From NCBI GenBank assembly GCA_922989275.2, contig OV277869.1, forward strand, positions 25,430,189 through 25,494,188: 64,000 nucleotides of DNA, written 5' to 3'. This document shows, in pieces, positions 1 to 12,042 of this stretch. The stretch comes from Gari tellinella (taxonomy: Eukaryota; Mollusca; Bivalvia; Cardiida; Psammobiidae). Positions within the stretch are counted from its first letter, which is position 1, and every line of letters begins with the position of its first letter. Under the pieces are notes generated by a model, which ran no database searches, was not told where the DNA came from, and saw only the letters and a list, made by a program, of their open reading frames with translations. The position numbers and the translations under genes are program-made.

Positions 1-3000
1 GTATGCGGTAATATCCCGAGGCGATGGTTATTGTCATAGCGGTTGCAATGGTGTTGGAATACTGGTTCGATATAGTGCAGTTGTCGTTAGAGTGGGCAGT
101 AATGCTGTTGTTATAAATCACAATATTTGAATCAAAGGTGCGAGTATTAGGATCATCACCCTCTGTAAATAAGTAAAGGAAAATATTTTTGGGTTAAATA
201 TGCAGTAAATCTCGCTTATTACGAACACATCGAGTTCTCCCAAAAATGTACGCTATAGCCACAGTTTGCTATAAACGTATAATGAATCTAGCATGCAATA
301 GACGAATTTGGCATAACGAACTGTTTGGACTTATAAGGAACACCAAACTTAGTTATGTAGACATGTATGTGTGTAAACCCATTCGTTTAAATGAAACATA
401 AATTAGACCAAAAAAGATGTATGTTTTAATGAAAAAGAAATAAGTAACGAGTAAAGTTCGTTTACCATCGACACGACAGACCGTGTAGGGTCGTGTTTTT
501 TACATCGTTTATCAAACCAAAATTGACGACTACCATGGTCGCCATTTGCGATCATTTGTTAATTTCATGTCAGGTGTTATAGGGTAAATTTTGCAAGTAA
601 CTTTCATTTTCACTGTCAAGCATAGTTCTTCAAGGTTCATTCATTTCATCATATCAAATCCCATACAAATACTTTTTTTTCATCATCATGTGTCATGGAT
701 ATCAGTCATGCACAGCTCCTAATATCACACCTATACTTTCAATTTCTCTATCATGCTAACTAACCCTTAACCTTTGGATATTCGGAAAACTCTAACTTGC
801 AGATGAGTGGAATACCGTAAACAGGCTCTCATATTTCCGCACATTGGAATGACGAAGAATTAACCCATTTGCGCCAAGTGGATTCTTCCATGTTTTTATA
901 TTGGATTAGTCCATTTTTTATCAAAGTGATGCCTGGTCAGTTGTTTTCATTTTATTTTATAATGAAAGTCCTATCAGCAAACAGTGTAGACTCTGATCAG
1001 ACTCCGCATGATGCGGCGTCTGATCAGAAACTACACTGTTTGCCTATGTCCCATATATGGGATCGTGGGCACAAATGGGTTAATATCATAACTGACCAAA
1101 TAATGTTTTACATTGAATTAATGTCCACTTTTCTTGAAAGCATTAACAAAGAGAGCATTTGTATACGCCTTTACCCGTTTCATCGCCTAAGTCGCCTAAA
1201 TGTCTACTTTTCAAAAATACTTTTGTATACAGAATTAATTTCAGTCACCATGGAAACTTAGAGCAGCTTAATTTGCACTCTGCTTTACCAAATTGTCAGC
1301 CTGCTTTAACGTTTAAGTTACCATCTGCTAGGATATAGAAACTATTTCTTATGGTGCACATAAATGTCTGTATAAATTGGATCTATTTTCTTTAGTGGAA
1401 AAATATATTAAAAGCGTAAAAATATGTATATTTATTGAGAAATGTATTGCTCCAATGAGAAAAAAAGTTTCAATTTATATGGTCACTAAAATATGTACCA
1501 TAATTATGAAATAGTTTCTATATCCTAGCAAATGTAAGTTTAAACTTGAACTATCACAAAATGTGGTTTATACTGCCAACACCACATGTGACCCAGATAT
1601 GGGATAATTATTATACACATGCCTTTTGCTTTGGAAAAAACGAATACACAACATAACCAAAGAATGAATCTACGATTTGTAAAAACTATACGTTGTGTCT
1701 ATCATGATAAACCGGGGTGTTTGGAAGCTTAGAAATCGATAGACATTTGACAAAACCCTATTTTTACATTTTATTTTTGCGTTTGCGTTTAAATGGGAAA
1801 GAATAAAATAGTATCCTTTGTTTATTTTATAATTCATTTGAACTGATGTTTTTTTTCTAAATAAAAGGTTTGATGCTAAAGTATTTATGTCAACTGCAAA
1901 CGGAATGGAGCCAGATCAGACGTCGGGCAAACTGGTTTCCACCCAAACTAAAACATGATCATGTTCTACTTTTGCTTTTGTGTTGAATTTCGTTTACTTT
2001 GGGAGACACAAAGAGAATTGCTGATGATCAAATCGCTCCAGTTCCTATCCTCTTTGGTGTAAACCGAGTAACGTCGGCGTGTCATGTGTGAACCGGGTTA
2101 GTACGGGTCGATACCGGGATATCACCGGCGACGACCGGGGTTATACTGGGTTATACCGGGATTATCCGGGAACAGGCCGACCCTGCACCGTAATTACACC
2201 GGGTCAAACCGGAAACTAACCGGAATAGTCTGGGAGATATTTGGCTTCTTAATAGGTTGTGCACCGGGAAAACTTCCGGAATATGAGAATGCAGTTTATT
2301 TTTATTTTAAATAATAACAATAATTTTCAAAAAAAACACGTCCCGGTTCATCTCTGCTCAGTTTGATTCCCCGGGAACAATACAATGGCAGTGATACTGG
2401 ACTTTAAACGAATTTCGAGGAAAACAGTGGGTCTTACATCAACCGTGAACTTGCCATGTTACAACAAATCAAAACCGAATTCGAGAGTGCACCATTTCAA
2501 ATGTTCTTCAACAATACTGCAAAATGTAAAACGTTCTCTTGCGCACGACAAAGTAACGCTACGGAAAAATCCTTTTAATGGAATTAAAAAAGGGACATAA
2601 TTTAAGAACGACAGAGCACAAAGTGACCAAGTTATTCTACCTTATATTTCCCTTTGAAACAATATTGCAAACAAAAAATTGTAACAGACGACAAAATAAC
2701 GACTTATGATTGGTTTGGAGCCAAAAGGATTAAAAAACAAAGAAAAAAAGTCCGTTTAAGGATAGCAGAGTAAAGCTCCAGAAAAATTAACAGATGGGCG
2801 GAAGGATTTATTCCAGTATCCCCATATCGCTGTTAGGTAGGGTACGTATACACAGGCTGTAAATAAAACAAAATGAAACTTCTTGCGGCGCATTCAGCTT
2901 TACTTTTAACCTGGTTAACTAATTTCAAAATATGTAGAAACACACTACTGGGAAATGGATTGCTTTCTTTAATGGGCTGTTAAGAAGAGGTTTTAATGTA

Positions 3001-6000
3001 CACATGTACGTACTGTCTCCGGTGTTATCTTTACTATTGCCAACGTTAAATATATAGCCCTGTCTGTCCGGATCTATAGTCAATTCAATTTTCAACATGC
3101 GTCTGGTGCAGGATTTGGCACAAAAGTCACTGCAGTTTGACGGTTGATTAAAGGCGATCTGTGGAAAAAACATTTTAATATGTACAGTAAAACCTGTCTC
3201 AAGCAGCCACTTAAAAGAGGACAAAATGAAGGTCCTAAAGACAGGTGGTAGCGAAATGAAGGTCGAAAAAATGCAGAATGCTCCATTTTGCAATATTTTT
3301 CGACTGCATTAAGCGATTATATGTATTGAAAACATATTGTTTGTCTTCTTTAACCCTTTGAACCCTAGTCCCGCTTATAGGCGTCCTCTTCAAACAGTGT
3401 ACATGTGAATAGTACACTTGTCCTGTGCAAACAGTGAAGACCCAGATCAGAGGGCTCCGAAAGGAGCCCTCTGATCAGGGTCTTCACTGTTTGTCATAAT
3501 GCCAAACATTGACAAAAACAACCCTTAAAAGTCAGAAATGGACTAGACTTAAATGGAAACTGGAATTGTCCATTTAAAGTTTTTCAGGGAGGAAAGAGTT
3601 AAAGTACAGTAAAAACCCTCTAAACCGGACAAGTGTGGGGACAACAAAAACATCCGGTTTAGAGGGGTTTCCGGTTTAGAGGGGTTTGAACCCATAGCTG
3701 GTTTCAAGTATGGAATGTAGCTGACCACTTAAAGCAGGTTGAAAGTAAAGCAGAATGCGCATTAACGCGTATTCTGCTTTACTTTCAACCTGCTTTAAGC
3801 TATCATCTGCTAGAATATAGAAAATATTTCTTATGATATATGTTCATGAATGTATTTTCTTCAGTGAAGGAATAAATGAAAGGCGTAAAATGGGTGGGAA
3901 ACGGGACCAAAGTTTTTGTCCGGTTTAGAGAGAATTCCGGTATTTATAGGTTCCGGTTTAGAGGGGTTTCATTGTAGACATTTAAGACTGTAAATATCGA
4001 CTGAAAATTATGTGATCTGCAACAATTCTCAAAATTGGTTTATAGTGAGGCAGATGACCATAACAATTGTGCATTTTGTGATAAAAGCACCAAATTTTGA
4101 AATATAATAGTTAAACATATTCTTATCAAAATTAGATGTTGAGCCATCGTGAATATTCAAAATGGCGCCCACGGCAGCCATTTTCCAAAATGGCCGCCAA
4201 CGACAATTTTACAAGAGTTAAATTTCTTATTTATGAGGTGTAAAATTATATCGATTGTAGCCAAATTTCATATGTAGCTTACATATGATGCAGGAATGAT
4301 GCCTAGTAATTGTGGTTACGGTTCAATGAATTTTGACAGAGTTATGCCCCTTTACATACTTAGTATTTCACGGCTCAAACTGTTTTTCAAATGATAGCTT
4401 TACTTCTGTTTGTCGTATTCACAGGGGCGGAACTCTGTCACACAGAGGTCGGAAACGGGACGACGCTCAGTCACGCCTGCATGTCGATTTAGGTAACGAA
4501 CACGATACAATTGAGTTGGAAAACAATTTATGGACGTGGAAGGAACCGCTAAGATAGTTTGCAGCACTTATTTATTCCACATTATTACATGAAATAAGTA
4601 TATTCATATTCATTGAGTTTTAATGAATGTCAGCATAAACGGCAACGGAGTTAAAAAGGACACATTGTAGCTACAAATGCCAATCTGACTGCAACATTCC
4701 TTATTATAGTGCATTTTATACTTTGACCTTCAACAGTGAATTGCTAAAATAGCGAAATGATATGTAATTAATCAAACTATGTATAAACAATATTAAGTTT
4801 GAGTTTGTTTATAATTTCGATCAGTCGTATGGCGTAAATAAGCAGTAGTTTCAAAAGTAAAATGTCACGCTTGCAGGACGACACTGTAACAAACACCGGG
4901 ACGACACTTTTCTCAATGTAATGGATACGCGACGACGCTTCTTGCCTGTTTCAGGACAAATTCTTTGATGCACCTTTTGCTTTGGGCGATTTGAAAGAGG
5001 CATCGAGGTGTTCAAACGTCAAGTTAGGGTTTATCAAATCGAAAGCTCAAATTGTTTGTAGACAACAATTATAAAAAAAAAAAAAAACAAGAGCCCCATG
5101 AGGCATAATTCGCTCACCTGAGAATAGCTGAAAATGGGAGATATTGATTTGTGTCCAGGACTGACCTAGATATGCAACAGACCGGAACAATTTGAACAAA
5201 ATATGTAAAGTATATTTAAAAGTGTCACCATACAGAATATAACAGAGTATTGAAACAAAATTTCATTCTAAGATTTCTTATCATGCAGGAAAGACACCTA
5301 TTTATTTAGATTGTTGCCGAATGATTTTTATTGGAGTTATGCCCCGTTATATACATAGAATTTAAAAAGTTCTATAAAAGGTGTAATAATCAATTTCATA
5401 GTAAGCTTTCTCATCATACAAGTAAGACACCTACTGATTTTATTTATGGTCTGGTGATTTTTATTGCAGTAATTCAACTTTACATACTTAGATTATTACA
5501 GCTCAAACTGGTTTCTGAATGATAACTCTACTTCTGATTGCCTTATTGAAACCAAATTTCATACGTAACTTTCATATTATACAGGAGAGATATTTATTGA
5601 TTTTGGTTCTGATCTGATGTCACGGGTATGTTGCCGATTGCGGTGGCACTTTTGCATTTGCACTGCCTGACACAACCTTTCTGACTTCGCAGGAAACGAG
5701 TTCGTAGCTGGACTGCCCTGCATCTGGTAGACGTGTCCAGAAGGGTTAATTGTTCAGCTCAGCTGTCTTAGACTAGTCCCACTCACACGCTACTGATGGT
5801 AGTTCTGGGACTGAAACTAGCATCTGATCCCACATATGGCCACCTTGGTACACTTCTCTCTTAACGTTATCCTTTAGGACAGCCTTTGTTTGGGGGGGGG
5901 GGGGGGGGTCGATTCCACATTGTGCCCTGTCACAAACCTTGGCCAATATCTGCGCATGTGCGGGGTCAATCATAGAGCAGGATGACAAACCTCTCAATGG

Positions 6001-9000
6001 TGATCATTACCTCCGGAGGCATGTCTGATTGAGCGGAGGGCAGTTGTAATAGGGCATGTTGAAGGACTGGAAAGACAGACCATATTGTCCATGCTGTCTT
6101 TTTCCGTGGCCATCAAGGCTTGGAACGATGTCACAGCCCGCCAAAGCATGGAACAATGGAAGTGCACGTGCCTTTTCGTGACCTAGTTCAGCTGCGATTT
6201 CATGGGCTGCTAAGTACATGTAACGGAAACTATTTCCAGTCCCAAACGCCAACCAAAGCTCATCTCCCTGTTGAAGACTGTGCAACACTGCCTCGGCCAG
6301 TACACAACATCAGTATCAACAGTTCTTATCATGATATTCCAGTGACCATATCTTGCTGCATGTTCCTCGTGTAATAGCATGCAACTATCAGCTCCCTTGT
6401 GCGTGCACGTGTTGGTTTGCTACGGACTTTTGCATCATCTGTGACACAATCTCCTGTACAAACCAATTGAGCAGATCATCAGAATGGAAGTGAAACAAAT
6501 CTGTCCTGTTACTATCGACTCTGAGAAAGTTCTCTGCCAATTCTCTGGTATTGCAGCAGCAGCTATTACACATATACGTCTCGTGTTTCCGCGTTTTGCT
6601 CTTGATGCAGCTTTCAAAGAATCAAATATGTAGCGGTCCCACACAAGATCAAGACGTGAAACATTTTCAAGCATGTTGGCAAGGTATTGGACAAATCTAT
6701 CGCGGGCGTACTCATTAAGGGTCTTTGCTGAAGTTGGTTTCAATATTTGAATGATGGCTGCTCCATCTAGTATAGTGCATTTTACCTTTGGGTTGTCTGA
6801 ATGTGCAGTGTGGATATCCTCAAGGCATGAAGAAGATCACTATTCAGCCCTAGATGGAGACCTCCCAAATCAGACCGTGCTGGTGGACACGCCTGGTTCT
6901 CATGCTGGAAGAACTCATCAAGATTTCCATCTCTGGCCTGACAAGCAATACAGCATTGAAAGAGCTTGTTCATATCTTGTTTCAGAGCATCGCTTGCTAC
7001 TTGTCCTTTAACACTGTCCTCAAGGTTGAAAACTGGAAGCGCTGTCCCGCACATTTCGCATCGGTATTGCGTTTGAACTCCTGTACGCAGATGAACTTGC
7101 TGTGATCGGACTCACTGGAGGAGTGCGTTACAAAGCTGAAGGTATGGAAGGACCGGATGGAAGGCAGGGGACTAAGAGTCAACATGAAGAAGACTAAGCT
7201 CATGATCTGTGGTCCTGGGCTGGATCTTCTTCGAGACTCTGTGGCATTTCCCTGTGCAGTCTGTAGAAGTGGAGTGGGAGTCAACTCAATTGAGTGTTCC
7301 CGGTGCAAACTGTGGGTGCACAAGATTGCTTCAAAGGAAGACTCACCATCAGTCCATCAGTCCTGACTACGTTTGTCCAATATGCCGTGACCAGGTTTGG
7401 CCGATGGTAGATGGTAGACCAGTCTCCTAGGTAGTTGTTGATGGTACTCAACTTGATGTTTGGGCTAGCTTCTGCTACCTGGGGGACATGCTATGTGCTG
7501 GAGGAGGCTGCAAGCTCGCCATCATCACCAGGTGCTGCACTGATTGTGGGAAGTTTAAGAAGCCCCTGCCAATTTTGAAGTCAAAGCATGTCTCTCATAA
7601 GACCCGTGGTAAAGTGTACACTGCTTGTGTCCGCCATGTTAGATGGAAGCACGAATGAAAAACAACGTTTTCTTCATTCGTGATGGAAGTGAAGCCTGGG
7701 CCCCTTCTGCCCCGGACCTACAGCGGCTCCGCAGGAATGACAGATCTATGATACGCTGTATATGTGGCGTCAAACCCTATGATGATGTACATAATTATAA
7801 ACAAGCTGCAAACAAGATTGGGGATACAGAAAATGACAGCGGCACTGAGATCCAGACGACTTTGATGGTATGGCCACGTCGTGCGTGCCACTTCATGCAC
7901 CAACTCATTCATGAGTAAGGCCAGTCCTCGTTCCAGAGGTAGAGGCAGACCAAGGAAGTTTTGGTCAGACTGCGTAAAGGCTGGCCTGAACATCTGCAGC
8001 CTTGCAGGACTATTCCACATGACAGAGAAGCATGGAGATTAGGTGTTAGACACTCTAGTTACCTGCTGCCTTCTCCTGTCCCTGGGACACCCGCAGCAGT
8101 TAAAAAATATATTCAGGATCAAGTCAAGTCAAGTCAAAGTCAGTGATTCTACCCAGTGACACCTTGACATTACTAAGGGGAGCTATGTGTAGGACTGTGG
8201 TACTCGACCAATGGAATTGCAGCACCCCATCTCTGGTCCACCGTGTACGAAAAGACTACGGTCAGTCCCTTCACCATCAAAAGAGGGATGTTAAAGAAGA
8301 GAGACGACAGTACCATGGAAAGAATCTCCAGCTAATGTTGAACTTGGATTGTGGTCAATATTGTCAACAGCAGCAGTGGTGATTTATTTGATTTGTTTTG
8401 ATTTTACGTCGCTTTCAACAGTATTTCAGTCATATCGGTCGTCCAGCTAATTATAGGTGGAGAAAGACCCCAGAAGTCCTTTATGCACTGTTTTAGCACA
8501 AATCAGCAGCAGTGGTGAATACTTGGCCACGCAACTGTGGAGGGCATACAACCTGCTCTCTTTGAAACTGTCTACAAACGTCTAGATGTCTTTACGTGTC
8601 CGAGTAAAGCCTGATCGACGGAGTCCGCACATATCGTCCCATCCGGCAGATTTAAGAACAGTAAGTCTGGCCTCTAGCACGAAACCTGTTCGGCTTGGGT
8701 AGCCCAAACAGGAGTAAACCTCCCACCGGACCTGGTGGTCAACAGGATACATGTTTAATTCCCAACCACGAAAAAGTCGTCCTCATTAGGAGGTAAATTT
8801 TACAGGACAACTGGCCTGCACAACTTTATTGCAGCCAACAGTTAATGCCTTCTATGGCTGGAATCATGAAAATATGGTGGCCATCTTGAATTTTTATTTA
8901 CACATACCGGCGGACATAGTCGATGGGTAAAGCGCTCAATTACGATGCCAGGGGTCGAGAGTTTGATCCCCCGCCGGGCCAAGTCTTTCAGATGAGACTT

Positions 9001-10485
9001 TATAAATCAAGATTATATGTATCAGTGCTTTACACTGGGCATCTAAAAGCACGAGAGAACTATAGATAATGAGGGTAAGTCACCACGCCTGGGTTTTCTG
9101 CATCCGCTCCCCCTCTCTCTGAGGCGTCCAATTAGCCCATATACTTCCCTATTCTAATCATATATATGTGGTCTATCATTATAAGTAACTATGCTTTCAA
9201 TACCATGATGTACATACTGTTTATATGAGAATTAACCATAAAACAGTTGTCATTGGCGGCCATTTTGGTAAATGGTTGCCATGGTCACCATATTCAAAAA
9301 TCACGATGGCTCAATATCTAATTTTGTTTGGAATATGTTGAACTATTAGACTTCCAAATTTGGTGCTTTTATCAGAAAATGCACAATTGTGACAGAACTT
9401 TCAGTTAAGCTGCAGGACTATTAAACCCTTCACTGCCATGACGTCATTTACTTTCTTAAATTTATATCTGAGGTTGTTTGACCGAAGAAATGTTGAAAAG
9501 AGTGTCCAGCAGTTTAGACACATTGCCCACGTTTTATAAAATAATCAATTCTGACTAGTCAAAGTTTGAAACAATACCAGACTGATCTAAAACGCTGCAT
9601 AATCAAGAGGCCAGATGGAACCAAACTTAGACAACAGTTACTACAAACACGCCCACAGAAAGAATACAGAATACAAAACAGATGCAACACATGTCATTAG
9701 AAGAATGAAACGGAAGTGAAGCATTATTTTTTAACACCATGAACCTGTTTAAAATATACTCATAATATTTGCAAGCAGTGTAGACCAAGCTGGGAGGGCT
9801 CCTATATGAGCCGTCTGATCAGGGTATCCACTGTTAGCTAATCTAAAGTAGTTTTTATTATTAAACTTCCCAGAATTCTATGTAAAATAGTTCACGATTT
9901 ACTAAGTAAACTGATCCACAATGAGACCCAAAAACCATAGAGTTACTTAGTGTCGAAAGAGTTCAGTTATTCTCATTGACATCAAAGGTGCATATAGTTA
10001 GTCATTGCTGACTTAACACATAGTTTGTTATTGCTGACTATACACATAGTTGGTCATTGCTGACTGAACACATAGTTGGTCATTGCTGATTGAACACATA
10101 GTTGGTCATTTGCTGGCTGAATACATAGTTGGTAATTGCTGACTGAACACATAGTTGGTCAGTGTTGGCTGAATACATAGTTGGTCATTAGCTGACTGAA
10201 CACATAGTTGGTCATTGCTGGCTGAATACATAGTTGGTAATTGCAGACTGAACACATAGTTGGTCATTACTGACTGAACACATAGTTGGTCATTGATGAC
10301 TGACTATGGTCATTGATGACTGAACACATAGTTGGTCATTGCTGACTGAACACAGTGTTGGTCATTGCTGATTGTCGCCGCAAGAGGTTGGGAAGTGCTT
10401 TGCTTAAGGTATAGACAGGCGTTAAACCTTATTAGCTACAACAACTGCGACAGCAAAAACAATAGCAGCAACATAAACAACAACG

Positions 10486-10517
<32 letters not shown>

Positions 10518-12009
10518 GGCAAAGTATGTTTTACATGGAGCCATAGATTTAGAAAATATTTATTCATTGAATCCTACCAATAGGTATACTCGTCCTTTAC
10601 AGTGTACAGTGGAGAATCTGTTATTCTTTCCCGTTTAAACGCAAACGTACGCAAACGTAAAGCACTAAAACGTAGAAAAGTACAACTTTTGGACAATTCT
10701 GATATTTCATGTTTATCTTGGTGGCAAACAGTTTGGAGCCTGATCAGACGCCGGGTTACCCGGCGTCTGATCTGGCTCCAAACTGTTTGCACTGCAAATA
10801 ATAGTTTTAGCGTAAACGCGTTTATTGGGAAAAAATAACAGATTCTCCACTGTACATATGAAGAGTACACTTGTACTGTAATCAGTGTAGACGCATAGCA
10901 GAGGGTTCCTTAAGAATATAATGCAAAACACAACCCTTAATAGCGAAATATTTCTGAACTTGACAGAAAACTTGAATTTTCAATTTAAAGATTTGAAGGA
11001 GACGTAGTAAATATAGTTACCTTTAACACAACTTGCCAATCGCACTTATCACAGATTCCATCGGTAGGACCTTCAACTATCTTTATTCCTATATCTGGGA
11101 GGGTTGTCAAAGCTGGAGAGGTTTGGTAGGTTCCGTCATTAAAATCAAATTTTACTGCACTCTTATCACAGCATTCCCAGTCGTCTCCAGCTATGAAAAA
11201 AGAACCAATATACGTTTTATTCTGTATTCTCTCACAATTAACACATTCAAACCTAGTGACGAGTATACTCGTCATTCACAAACAGTGTGCCTTTGAGGAA
11301 TACACTTGCCCTATGAAAAACGGAGCCCTTTGATCAGGTTCTACACTGTTTGTCATTTTGACATATATTGTCAAACTCGTCCCTAAATAGTCAAGAATGA
11401 ACTAGACGTATTTTGATAATGGAATTGTCCATTAAAAGTTTTAGGGGTGAACGGTATCATATCACCATTAACTTACTTGATGGTCCATAGAAATTAATTT
11501 AGAGGCAGACGGGATGCTGAGTTACTTTATGTGTTGTCGGGCTTGAAAACTGTCAGATAAAGAACTCCCGCAAAGCTTGCGGCTGTTCCCCAAACAAGAC
11601 ATTAGAGAGATTTCTTACTTGTACGGGTACGTGTATGTCGCCTTTCTGTGCAGAATACGATCGTGACGTCATCAAGGCATACGTACCTACTTTTTGATTA
11701 ACACGTTGACAATGTGTAGAATACAGTCTACACATACGAGCAAAATGTGTAATTGTAGCATCGTTTTATTACTACTATTTGTATAATCATTTTAAAAGTT
11801 GTTTGATAGAATGTTGGTACAAACCTCACTTTTCATTTTGTGTGTATTGATTTATTTAAAAGATTGGATCAAAAGGAGTTAAACATCAAATTGGTGACAC
11901 TATTACACAATGTAGTACACAGACAAAACTGTATATGAGTCTATCAAATGATATATAGTCCTTCCTTGAGTATTAGAAAAATAAAGTCTCTCTCTCTCTC
12001 TCTCTTTCC

Positions 12010-12042
<33 letters not shown>

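Larger units (their letters stand above)
163..3013. other. Intron of the secreted-protein gene (last intron seen)
   Basis: It holds a TTAA-bounded MITE at 860-1083, a decayed core-B element at about 1268-1545, and an odd CCGGG-rich stretch at 2080-2275. An open frame of 130 codons at 869-1261 overlaps the MITE hairpin and is not a gene. Elsewhere the sequence is AT-rich with nothing recognisable. Confidence 0.6.

Noticed and set aside
869..1261. 130-codon open frame containing ANSVDSDQTPHDAASDQ
   Set aside because: The peptide is the translation of the core A/C hairpin; the same string arises at every hairpin copy.
9989..10372. CRISPR-like array
   Set aside because: Units are contiguous 26-bp tandem repeats with no unique spacers, in a eukaryotic intron.
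10365..10583. Asn-rich protein
   Set aside because: Translation of a CAA microsatellite.
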